DNA of 64,000 nucleotides, taken from the NCBI RefSeq assembly GCF_013375535.1, contig NZ_JABXJG010000001.1:434001-498000 (forward strand), written 5' to 3'. Positions 53,741 to 61,600 of the stretch are shown in pieces. The notes beneath the pieces are model-generated. The model had not been told where the DNA came from. It made no database searches and saw only the letters and a list, made by a program, of their open reading frames with translations. Position 1 is the stretch's first letter. Every line of letters starts with the position of its first letter. Both the position numbers and the translations under genes were made by a program. The DNA comes from Sphingobium sp. 15-1. Lineage in GTDB: Bacteria; Pseudomonadota; Alphaproteobacteria; Sphingomonadales; Sphingomonadaceae.

Positions 53741-53807
53741 GTGCTCCTGCGAAGGCAGGAGCCCAGTCCTGCCGTCTGAACTGGGCTCCTGCCTTCGCAG
53801 GAGCACG
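53741..53807. repeat. Dispersed palindromic repeat, copy 7
   Basis: GTGCTCCTGCGAAGGCAGGA ... TCCTGCCTTCGCAGGAGCAC, perfect arms of at least 29 bases with a short centre, between the convergent SsuD and TonB-receptor genes. Confidence 0.92.
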
Positions 53808-53813
53808 GAAGGC

Positions 53814-53853
53814 AAAAAGGGCGCCGGGAAATCCTCCCGGCGCCCTTTTCTTT
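53814..53853. terminator. Bidirectional terminator between ssuD-like and TonB-receptor genes
   Basis: AAAAGGGCGCCGGGA, loop, TCCCGGCGCCCTTTT followed by CTTTT: perfect 15-bp stem with A-run and T-run. Confidence 0.95.
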
Positions 53854-53889
53854 TAACGAAAGGCCGGGGACCACCCGGCCTCCCTCCCA

Positions 53890-56229
53890 TCAGAAGCGGA
53901 ACAGCGCCGCCACGCCCGCCGTACGCGGATCGGCCCAGGCCACGGTATCGCCGGTCACGCCCTGCGCCGCATTGGCGGCGGGCAGCGAATGGTTGAGATA
54001 GCGCACGTCGAACAGATTGTTGATGAAGCCTGTGACGCTGAGCTTCTCGTTCGGCGTCGTGTAGGTGGCGCGGATATTGGTCAGCGTATAGGGCTTTTGC
54101 GCCAGATAATAGCGGTTCACCGTGTCCTGCGGCGTCACATAATAATATTGCCGCGACTGGTACCGCGCATCTGCCGCCAGTTCCAACGTGCCCAGTTCCG
54201 CCAGCGGGAAGGTGTAGGAACCGCCGACATTCAGTGTGACCTTGGGAGAGCGGACGAATTGCGCGCCCGCCAAATTGGCGCCCCCATTCAGCACCTGGAA
54301 TTTCTTATATTCCGTGTCCAGCAGGCCCAGCGCCGCATTGAACTTCAGCCCCTCGACCGGCGCCAGCGCCAGTTCGAACTCCGCGCCGTCGACCTTCGCC
54401 TTCTCCGCATTCTGGAGGTAGGATACGGTCGCGCCGCCGACGGCACCCGGATTGGGGCCGACGACATTCACCTGCACATCCTTATAATCATAATGGAAGG
54501 CCGTGGCGTTGAAGGTCAGCAGCCCATCGAACCAGCTCGACTTGTAGCCAATTTCATAGGCATCCAGCTTCTCCGGTCGCACGGCCGTTAGTGCTACGGG
54601 CAGGGTCGCGGCGGTGTTGAAGCCACCCGACTTCACCCCATGCGAGAATTTCGCGTAGATCAGATTGTCGCGGTCGATGTTCCAGGACGGTGTCACATCA
54701 TAGGTGAAGGCGTCCCATGTGCGCTTGAGATCATTGCTGAAGGTGCCCGCGCCGCCGATGCTGCCGGTATAGCTGTTCCACCATTGGGCATAGTTGCTCC
54801 AGGTGAAGACCGCGCCCGGCGTCGTTGCGGCCGGCGAAGCCCGGCGGTCGAAGTCCAGCGTCTTCGTCTCCCGCGTCCAGCGCCCGCCCAGCGTCAGCTT
54901 GAGTGCGTCGGTGAAGCGGAAGGTCGTGCTGCCGAACACCGCGCCGCTCTCGGCCTTGTGATGATAGGCTGTGTTGCTGAAAGCGAGCGAGGGCGCAGGC
55001 GTGATCGTCCGTGCAGGGATCGCTGACTGCGGTAGAGTGGCGGAGAAGGCGTTCGACCGGATCTTCTCGTTGAAATAGAAGGCGCCGACGATCCAGCTTA
55101 GCCGGTCCTCGCCGGAGGAAGCCAGCCGCAATTCCTGCGTCCACTGGCTGGAGCGCGCCTGCGTATAGCTGCGCGAGATTTCCAGCGGCGTATAGTCGGT
55201 GTCGCCCGCGCCCTTCGTGGTGAACCGCTCATAGCCCGCGATCCAGGTCAGCGCCGCGTTGCCCAGGTCCCAGTCGACATGCAGCGACCCGCCAAACTGC
55301 TTGTTGCGGCTATATTCGGGCGCGTTTGTGCTGATGTCGTTGATGTCGGTCGACGGCGCATAGCCGTTGCGCACCACGCCGCTGGGAAGGTAGCTGGCCG
55401 TCGTCCAATAGGTGCCGTTGGTGTCATAATCGCGATAATGGACGCTGAGCAGCGCTTGCAGATTGTCGGTCGGCTTGGCCAGCAACTGGCCCCGGATCAC
55501 ATTGTCCTTGATCTCGTTCGACTTGTTGCCGGTGTAGAGATTGTCGAACCGCCCGCCGCGATCGTCGAAGCGGAAGGATACGCGCGCCGCCAGTTTGTCG
55601 TCGACCAAAGTGGTGCCGATGCCGCCTTCCGCGATCTTGTTGTCGAAGCTGCCATATTCCAGCTTCACATAATTATCGTCCTGGCCGTTCAGCGACGGAC
55701 GCTTGGAAATGATGTTGACCGCGCCGCCGGTGGTGTTCTTGCCCCAGAGCGTGCCCTGCGGGCCGCGCAGCACTTCCACCCGCTCCAGGTCGAACAGCGG
55801 CAGGCCGGTGGCGCTGCTGTTGCTGATATAGACATCGTCCAGATAGAAGCCGACCGGATTGGCGAGGTCGAGCTGCTGCTGGCCTGCGCCGACGCCACGA
55901 ATCCACCAGCGCGGGCGGCCATGCTGCTGCGTGCCCGCGGAGGCGTTGGGGACATAGTTCAGCACCTCATTGGCGGAACGGCCGAGGCCACCGACGCTGA
56001 ACAGATCCTTGTCGAAGGCGGTGACGGCGACCGGCACGTCCTGCAACCGTTCCTCGCGACGCTGGGCAGTGACGACGATGCCGGCCCCGGCCTCCGCGTC
56101 CACCACTTCGGCAGGGACGGGGAGCGTTTCGCCGGCATGGGCGCCGGTCGCGTGCGCCGCCGCGAGCAGGGCGAGCGCGCTTGCGCCAAGGGCACGGCGG
56201 AGCCGCGATGGATTGCTGATATTGGACAA
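53890..56229 (-). CDS. TonB-dependent receptor of the organosulfur island
   Basis: 779 aa from TTG 56229, with GGGGGA six bases upstream. Signal peptide (ALGASALALLAAAHATGAHA), plug domain (IVVTAQRREERLQDVPVAVT, the RGPQGTLWGKNTTGGAVNII signature), then a long beta-barrel ending in Phe (VAALFRF). It imports a ligand across the outer membrane with TonB energy. A sigma-54 promoter lies 60-75 bases upstream, so it is probably co-regulated with the desulfinase and ssu genes and brings in the organosulfur substrate. Ligand unknown. Confidence 0.93.
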   Translation of the reverse strand: MSNISNPSRLRRALGASALALLAAAHATGAHAGETLPVPAEVVDAEAGAGIVVTAQRREERLQDVPVAVTAFDKDLFSVGGLGRSANEVLNYVPNASAGTQQHGRPRWWIRGVGAGQQQLDLANPVGFYLDDVYISNSSATGLPLFDLERVEVLRGPQGTLWGKNTTGGAVNIISKRPSLNGQDDNYVKLEYGSFDNKIAEGGIGTTLVDDKLAARVSFRFDDRGGRFDNLYTGNKSNEIKDNVIRGQLLAKPTDNLQALLSVHYRDYDTNGTYWTTASYLPSGVVRNGYAPSTDINDISTNAPEYSRNKQFGGSLHVDWDLGNAALTWIAGYERFTTKGAGDTDYTPLEISRSYTQARSSQWTQELRLASSGEDRLSWIVGAFYFNEKIRSNAFSATLPQSAIPARTITPAPSLAFSNTAYHHKAESGAVFGSTTFRFTDALKLTLGGRWTRETKTLDFDRRASPAATTPGAVFTWSNYAQWWNSYTGSIGGAGTFSNDLKRTWDAFTYDVTPSWNIDRDNLIYAKFSHGVKSGGFNTAATLPVALTAVRPEKLDAYEIGYKSSWFDGLLTFNATAFHYDYKDVQVNVVGPNPGAVGGATVSYLQNAEKAKVDGAEFELALAPVEGLKFNAALGLLDTEYKKFQVLNGGANLAGAQFVRSPKVTLNVGGSYTFPLAELGTLELAADARYQSRQYYYVTPQDTVNRYYLAQKPYTLTNIRATYTTPNEKLSVTGFINNLFDVRYLNHSLPAANAAQGVTGDTVAWADPRTAGVAALFRF

Positions 56230-56288
56230 GGAGATTCCCCCGGTTGTTGAAACTTGTCCGCGTTGCGCGGATCGGACGGGGGAACAGA

Positions 56289-56304
56289 TGCAAAGCCTAT
56301 GCCA
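56289..56304 (-). promoter_or_regulatory. Sigma-54 promoter of the TonB-dependent receptor
   Basis: Minus strand TGGCATAGGCTTTGCA: TGGCAT-N5-TTGCA, one permitted pyrimidine change in the -24. Transcript start about 56277, giving a leader of about 48 bases. Confidence 0.85.
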
Positions 56305-56308
56305 TTAT

Positions 56309-56338
56309 CATAAGATGTTGTTTTTCTGTGATCTTATG
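56309..56338. promoter_or_regulatory. Inverted repeat next to the TonB-receptor promoter
   Basis: CATAAGAT, 14 bases, ATCTTATG: a perfect 8-bp inverted repeat, AT-rich in GC-rich surroundings, ending five bases before the -24 element. A candidate operator or activator site. The remaining 80 bases to chrA show nothing I can name. Confidence 0.5.
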
Positions 56339-56421
56339 TCCGCTAGGGTTCGAGAGGTGGTTGAAATTGCACAGCGGGTCACGGCGCTGCTGTTATCTCC
56401 GCAGCAGCCCGGAGCTGCCGT

Positions 56422-57813
56422 TCAGACGATGAGGATATAAGCCGCGCCGAGGGCCGCGCATGTCCCCAGCACGGGCAGCACGCCGATCTTGAACCGGAAC
56501 ACCGCGATCATCGCGCCGATCGACAGCAGCAGGGCGGGAATATTGACGCTGGACAGCACTGGCAGGTCCACTCCCGCGATCCGCTGGACCTGCCCGAACA
56601 GGGTGTGGATCGCGAACCAGATGGCGAGATTGAGGATCACGCCGACGACGGCGGCGGTGATGGCGGTCAGCGCCGCCGACAGCGCCGGATTGCCGCGCAG
56701 CCGCTCGATGAAGGGCGCCCCCGCGAAAATCCAGAGGAAGCAGGGGACGAAGGTGACCCAGGTGGTGAGGATCGCGCCCAGCGTTGCGGCGATCAGCGGA
56801 TGCAGCACCCCGGAATCGCGGAAGGCGGCGAGGAACCCCACAAATTGCGTCACCATGATCAGCGGCCCCGGCGTCGTTTCCGCCATGCCCAGGCCATCGA
56901 GCATTTCGCCGGGTTTGAGCCAGCCGAAGGTGCCGACCGCCTCCTGCGCGACATAGGCGAGCACGGCATAGGCGCCGCCGAAGGTGACGACCGCCATCTG
57001 GCTGAAGAAGCTGGCGATATGGGTGAACACATTGTCCGGTCCCAGGGTCAGGAACAGCGCCAGCACCGGCCCCAGCCACAACAGCAGGAACACGGCCGAG
57101 ATGCGCAGCGACCAGCCCGGATGGGGGCGGGCATGGTCGGGCAATTGCTCGCCCAACGCGGTGTCGCGGTCATGGACGACATCGCCGCCTGCCGGGCCAT
57201 GGCCGCCGCCGCCCCGGAACGCCGCGACGCCGCTCCGTCCGCCGATGAAACCGGCGAGACCCGCCGCCAATACGATCAGCGGGAAGGGCGCGCCGAGGAA
57301 GAAGATCGCCACGAAGGCGGCGGCGGCGATCCCGCGCATGACATTGTTCTTCAGCGCCCGCGATCCGACCCGGACCACCGCCTGCATCACGATCGCCAGC
57401 ACCGCCGCCTTCAGGCCGAAGAACAGCCCTTCGATGAGTTGCACATGGCCCAGCAGGACATAGATGTAGCTAAGGCCCAATATGGCGAGGAAGCCGGGCA
57501 GCACGAACAATATGCCCGCGATCAGCCCGCCTTTGGTCTTGTGCAGCAGCCAGCCGATATAGATGGCGAGTTGCTGCGCCTCCGGTCCCGGCAGCAGCAT
57601 GCAATAGTTGAGCGCGTGGAGGAAGCGTTCCTCCCCGATCCAGCGCTTTTCCTCGACCAGCAGGCGATGCATGACCGCGATCTGCCCGGCCGGGCCGCCG
57701 AAGCTGAGCGCCGCGATCCGCGCCCACACGCGCGTCGCTTCGCCCAGAGAAATGCCATGGTCGCCGCCGGACGGGGAGGCTGCGGAAGGGGTGGAGGATG
57801 CGCTGGCCGTCAT
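56422..57813 (-). CDS. chrA: Chromate transporter (two-domain CHR family)
   Basis: 463 aa. Two homologous halves joined by a Gly/His-rich linker (GGGGHGPAGGDVVHDRD). First half has FGGPAGQIAVMHRLLVEEKR and LLPGPEAQQLAIYIGWLLH, the second FGGAYAVLAYVAQEAVGTFG and ETTPGPLIMVTQFVGFLAAF, both CHR signatures. It removes chromate, a sulfate analogue, from the cytoplasm. It overlaps the chrB-like gene by four bases (ATGA). Its placement next to sulfur genes may reflect chromate entry through sulfate systems. Confidence 0.94.
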   Translation of the reverse strand: MTASASSTPSAASPSGGDHGISLGEATRVWARIAALSFGGPAGQIAVMHRLLVEEKRWIGEERFLHALNYCMLLPGPEAQQLAIYIGWLLHKTKGGLIAGILFVLPGFLAILGLSYIYVLLGHVQLIEGLFFGLKAAVLAIVMQAVVRVGSRALKNNVMRGIAAAAFVAIFFLGAPFPLIVLAAGLAGFIGGRSGVAAFRGGGGHGPAGGDVVHDRDTALGEQLPDHARPHPGWSLRISAVFLLLWLGPVLALFLTLGPDNVFTHIASFFSQMAVVTFGGAYAVLAYVAQEAVGTFGWLKPGEMLDGLGMAETTPGPLIMVTQFVGFLAAFRDSGVLHPLIAATLGAILTTWVTFVPCFLWIFAGAPFIERLRGNPALSAALTAITAAVVGVILNLAIWFAIHTLFGQVQRIAGVDLPVLSSVNIPALLLSIGAMIAVFRFKIGVLPVLGTCAALGAAYILIV

Positions 57814-58760
57814 CGGTCCGTCTTTCTGTTGCTGAAAAAGGCGTGAAACTGGTTCAGGGCGTCGCTCGCCATGGCGATGCGCTGGAGGTCGTCGTCGGTC
57901 GAGGCGCAGACGCCGGACAATATGGCGCTGAGTCCCGGCGTTTCGGGACGGGCGAACTTGCCGTCGCCAATGTCGAGATCATGGATGATCTCCCCGATCG
58001 CGACCAGCGCGGGATCGTCCAGCAAGCCCGCCCGCAGCAGCAATGTCTCGAAGCTGCACCGGTCGCCCTCATGGGTGAATTCGGCATCGGCCATGTCGAA
58101 GCGCAGCTCGCTCTCCGCCGGATCATGATGGCGGCTGTCGACGAATGTGAAACGCGCGCCGGGATCGATGAAGCGCCGGATCAGCCAGGCGCAGGCGATG
58201 CGATCGACATGGACGCCGCTGCGCGTCACCCAGATTTTGCCCGTCAGATCATCCGCCTCGATCCCCTCCGCCGGATCGGCGCGGCTGACGTCCGGATGTT
58301 GGTAGCGCTGGCGGTCCAGCTCCGCGAGCGCGGCCTCCGCCTCCTGCCGCCCATGCGCGCCGAAGAAATCGAGTCGACCAATGTCCTCAAGCCGTTTCTG
58401 CAACCGGGCGATGTCCGGTCCGCCGGCGGGGCCGGTTTCCAGCAGGCGGCGGGCGGTCTGCGCGATCTCCTCATAATCGGCGTTGCGGGCGGTGTCGAAC
58501 AGGGCGCGGACGTCGCCGTCCGACTGGCCGGCCAGCAGATGCGCCTCGATCAAGATCGCCTCGCCGCTATTGGCGGTGATCTCCGCCATGAGGCTCTGGA
58601 AGGCGGCGGCCGCCTCCGCCGAATGGGGCAGGACATGGACCGCGTTCTTGAGCGGCACCGCGCCGATCGCCTGCAGCCGCCGCCAGATCTTGACGCGCAG
58701 ATAGGGCGGTTTCGCGGGAAGCTGATGTAGCAGGGCAAACCAGGGGGTGGCGTTCGACAT
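57810..58760 (-). CDS. ChrB-like chromate resistance protein
   Basis: 316 aa. N-terminal helical domain (YLRVKIWRRLQAIGAVPLKN, then AVHVLPHS) and the C-terminal ChrB domain beginning WVTRSGVHVDRIACAWLIRR with FVDSRHHDP and TLLLRAGLLDDPALVAIGEI. In Ochrobactrum ChrB is a chromate-sensing regulator of chrA. It is upstream of and overlaps chrA here, in agreement with that role. Confidence 0.9.
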   Translation of the reverse strand: MSNATPWFALLHQLPAKPPYLRVKIWRRLQAIGAVPLKNAVHVLPHSAEAAAAFQSLMAEITANSGEAILIEAHLLAGQSDGDVRALFDTARNADYEEIAQTARRLLETGPAGGPDIARLQKRLEDIGRLDFFGAHGRQEAEAALAELDRQRYQHPDVSRADPAEGIEADDLTGKIWVTRSGVHVDRIACAWLIRRFIDPGARFTFVDSRHHDPAESELRFDMADAEFTHEGDRCSFETLLLRAGLLDDPALVAIGEIIHDLDIGDGKFARPETPGLSAILSGVCASTDDDLQRIAMASDALNQFHAFFSNRKTDR

Positions 58761-58806
58761 GATGCATATGTATCAAGGATAAGGATTCGAAGAAATAGGA
58801 ATATCA

Positions 58807-60153
58807 ATGAAGCGAACTTTCTCCCTTGGGATGATCGGCGCAACGGCGGCGCTTTGTGGAGCCGCGCCTGCATCGGCGGAGGATGACGGTCTTGCCCTCA
58901 GCGGCAGCGTGCGCCTGCGCTTTGAGGAGATTGAGGGGCAGCCCCGCGCCGGGTTCGATCGCGACGACAGCCTGTTCAACATCCGCACGCAGCTTCTGGC
59001 CGAATATCGGTCCGGCCCGTTCAGGCTGGGAGCGGAACTGTTCGACAGCCGGGCCTATGGCGCCGATCCCGGCACGCCGATCTCGACCAATGAGGTCAAT
59101 GCGATGGAGCTGGTACAGGCCTATGTCGCGGGCGACATAGCCGAGCCGCTGGGCAAGGGCAGCAAGCTTGGCCTGATGGCGGGACGGTTCACGCTCAACC
59201 TTGGTTCCCGCCGCCTCGTCGCCGCCGACGATTACCGGAACACGACCAACGGCTACACCGGCCTGCGCGCCGATCTGACCGCGCCGCAGGGGGTGAAGGC
59301 GGTCTTCATCTACACCCTGCCGCAGCAACGGCGTCCCGACGGACCGGATGACGTTCGGAACAACCGGGTGAGGATTGATCATGAAGGCTTCGATCTGGTG
59401 CTGTGGGGCGGCATCGTCAGCAAGGCGAAGGCGCTTGGCCCCGCCATGATGGAACTGAGCTATTTCCACCTGGGCGAGCGCGACGAACCGGGGCGGCTTA
59501 CGCGGGATCGGTCGCTCGATACCTTTGGCGGGCGGATCATCCGTGAACCGGAAACCGGCCGGTTCGACTATGAGGTCGAGGCCTTCTACCAGACCGGCCG
59601 GATCAGCGCATCGCTGGCGCCGACGGCGGCGCGGCAATCGGTCGGCGCCAGCTTCCTGCATGCCGATGCGGGCTACAGTTTCGCTGGCCCCTGGAAACCG
59701 CGTCTGTCGGTCGAATTCGACCGGGCGAGCGGCGACCGGAGGGGAGGGCGCTATGGCCGGTTCGACACGCTGTTCGGCATGCGCCGGGCGGATCTGGCCC
59801 CCGCAGGCCTGTACAACGCCGTGGCGCGGGCGAACATCATGACGCCAGGCATCAGGCTGGAGGCGACGCCGGACAAAAGATGGGACTGGTTCGCGGTCTA
59901 TCGCGCCCTGTGGCTGGCGTCGCGAACGGACGCTTTTTCGACCACCGGGGTCAGGGATACCGCCGGACGGTCGGGCAGTTTCGCCGGGCATCAGATGGAG
60001 GCGCGCCTGCGCTATTGGGTGGTGCCTTCGCGCCTGCGCTTCGAATTTGACGGGCTGCTGCTCGCCAAGGGGCGGTTTCTGCGGGACGCGCCCAATGCGC
60101 CAGCGGGAAAATGGACGCGCTACAGCTCGTTCAACTTGACCGCCAGTTTCTAG
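58807..60153 (+). CDS. Alginate-export-family outer-membrane porin
   Basis: 448 aa. Signal peptide MKRTFSLGMIGATAALCGAA ending at ASA-ED. Beta-barrel pattern throughout with the family elements LSGSVRLRFEEIEGQPRAGF, LAEYRSGPFRLGAELFDSRA, VAADDYRNTTNGYTGLRADL and a C-terminal ending in Phe (FNLTASF). Many members in sphingomonads are substrate-specific porins with no link to alginate. Divergent from chrB. Its TAG stop lies inside the terminal repeat of the element that follows. Confidence 0.87.
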   Translation: MKRTFSLGMIGATAALCGAAPASAEDDGLALSGSVRLRFEEIEGQPRAGFDRDDSLFNIRTQLLAEYRSGPFRLGAELFDSRAYGADPGTPISTNEVNAMELVQAYVAGDIAEPLGKGSKLGLMAGRFTLNLGSRRLVAADDYRNTTNGYTGLRADLTAPQGVKAVFIYTLPQQRRPDGPDDVRNNRVRIDHEGFDLVLWGGIVSKAKALGPAMMELSYFHLGERDEPGRLTRDRSLDTFGGRIIREPETGRFDYEVEAFYQTGRISASLAPTAARQSVGASFLHADAGYSFAGPWKPRLSVEFDRASGDRRGGRYGRFDTLFGMRRADLAPAGLYNAVARANIMTPGIRLEATPDKRWDWFAVYRALWLASRTDAFSTTGVRDTAGRSGSFAGHQMEARLRYWVVPSRLRFEFDGLLLAKGRFLRDAPNAPAGKWTRYSSFNLTASF

Positions 60154-60356
60154 GTCCAATCGACATTTGGCTTAAAAATATAAGCGACGTCATGCTGAAC
60201 TTGTTTCAGCATCCATTTCTCCCCAGGAGCCATAAGCGTGTAGAGGCACAATGGATGCTGAGCCGCAGGCCAACGCAGTTAAACAAGTTCAGCATGACGA
60301 TTTGAAATGAAGGTGGTGCCAATCGCGCGAAATAGCTGAATGTCGATTGGCCCTAG
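60150..60356. mobile_element. MITE/REP-like element with 18-bp terminal inverted repeats
   Basis: Left end CTAGGTCCAATCGACATT (60150-60167), right end AATGTCGATTGGCCCTAG (60339-60356); one mismatch in 18. Nested inside is a second perfect pair of 19 bases, CGTCATGCTGAACTTGTTT (60188-60206) and its complement at 60281-60299, and a third, CAGCATCCATT (60207-60217) with its complement at 60250-60260. It has no coding capacity. Both flanking genes use the TAG in the outer repeats as their stop codons. Confidence 0.75.
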
Positions 60357-61597
60357 ATTGCAGCCCAGCCCGCAAGGCTGACGGCCGCCGCCGTCAGAGC
60401 CGCGAGCAGCGGCAATGCCGCCCTGATCCCGCCATGCCCCCAGCCGATGACCATCGTCATGACCGCCTTGGCAAGCGTGTTGGCGAGGACCGCGCTCCCC
60501 AGGATCAGTCCGGCGGCGCGATCATCGAGCAGGCCGGGCGGCAGCCCCGCCATGGTCATGACCGCCGCGTCGACGTCCGACATGCCGGTCAGCGTCAGGA
60601 CGACCGCCATGCCTTGCTGCCCGAAATGCACCAGCGCCCAACGGGCGGCGAGCGACAATCCCGCCACGATGGCGGCCAGCATCAGCGCCGGTCCAAAGCC
60701 GAGCGGATTGGCGACTCCCATGCCGTCGCCCCCTTCGCCCTGGCGGCGCCAGGCGATCAGGGCGAAGGCCACGGCCACCAGCGTCGCGGGCGCCATGGTC
60801 AGCGCCAGAAAGGGGACGCCGCGCGGGATGAGGACGAGCGCCACCAGTTGGACTCGCACGAACATGACGATGGAAGCCACCGCTATGCCGGCCGACAGGA
60901 TGGTTCGCGCCTCCGGCTCGTCGCGCAACCGCCGCGCATAATCGGCGGTGACCGCCGTGGAGGAGACGATCGCGCCAGTCAGCGCCACCAGCAGGATTCC
61001 CCGCTCTCGCCCGAAACGCCGCGACAAGGCATAGCCCGCGAAGGACAGGCCCATCACGAACACCACCACCATCCATATCTTGCGGGGGTTCCAGGCGTCA
61101 TAGGGGCCATAGGCGGCATCCGGCAGCAACGGCAGGATGATGAGGGCGACCAGCAGGAAGCGGGATACGCTTTCGATCTCGCTCTCGTCCATGCCCCTCA
61201 GCATGGCGTGCATCGATTGCCGCGCGCTCAATATCGCGAAGGTGGCCGCCCCCATGCCAAGGCCGAGCGCGGGCGAAAGGCGCGTGGCGCAGAAGCTCGC
61301 GCCAAAGGTCAGGAGGCCCGCCAGCGTGGTCGTGGCCGACAGATGATCCTGATCGGCGGCGCGGAAATAGCCGACGGCAAGGATGACGACGACTCCCGCG
61401 CCCAGCGTGGCGGCGATGATGTCCGGCGCCAGCCCGCCCATGCCGCCCAGCAGCCCGATCAGGCCGAAGGTGCGAAAGCCGGCGACCCTGCGGCCTTTGC
61501 CAAGCTCGCGCTGGGTCCAGCCGCGCTCGAGCCCGACCAGCAATCCGATCGCGATGGCGGCGATCATGGACAGATAGGGCTGGCCGATGTCGGGCAT
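60353..61597 (-). CDS. MgtC/SapB-type membrane protein with DUF4010 domain
   Basis: 414 aa with about 12 TM segments. N-terminal MgtC-like part: IAAIAIGLLVGLERGWTQRE, GFRTFGLIGLLGGMGGL; C-terminal DUF4010-type part: ALTGAIVSSTAVTADYARRL and VLTLTGMSDVDAAVMTMAGL. The role is unknown; perhaps ion or magnesium balance. Its gene ends within the terminal repeat of the neighbouring element and starts four bases after the alcohol dehydrogenase stop, so the two are co-transcribed. Confidence 0.88.
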   Translation of the reverse strand: MPDIGQPYLSMIAAIAIGLLVGLERGWTQRELGKGRRVAGFRTFGLIGLLGGMGGLAPDIIAATLGAGVVVILAVGYFRAADQDHLSATTTLAGLLTFGASFCATRLSPALGLGMGAATFAILSARQSMHAMLRGMDESEIESVSRFLLVALIILPLLPDAAYGPYDAWNPRKIWMVVVFVMGLSFAGYALSRRFGRERGILLVALTGAIVSSTAVTADYARRLRDEPEARTILSAGIAVASIVMFVRVQLVALVLIPRGVPFLALTMAPATLVAVAFALIAWRRQGEGGDGMGVANPLGFGPALMLAAIVAGLSLAARWALVHFGQQGMAVVLTLTGMSDVDAAVMTMAGLPPGLLDDRAAGLILGSAVLANTLAKAVMTMVIGWGHGGIRAALPLLAALTAAAVSLAGWAAI

Positions 61598-61600
61598 GCC

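Noticed and set aside
1872..53807. CRISPR array
   Set aside because: The repeated palindromes are dispersed over 50 kb between unrelated genes, with no regular spacers and no cas genes.
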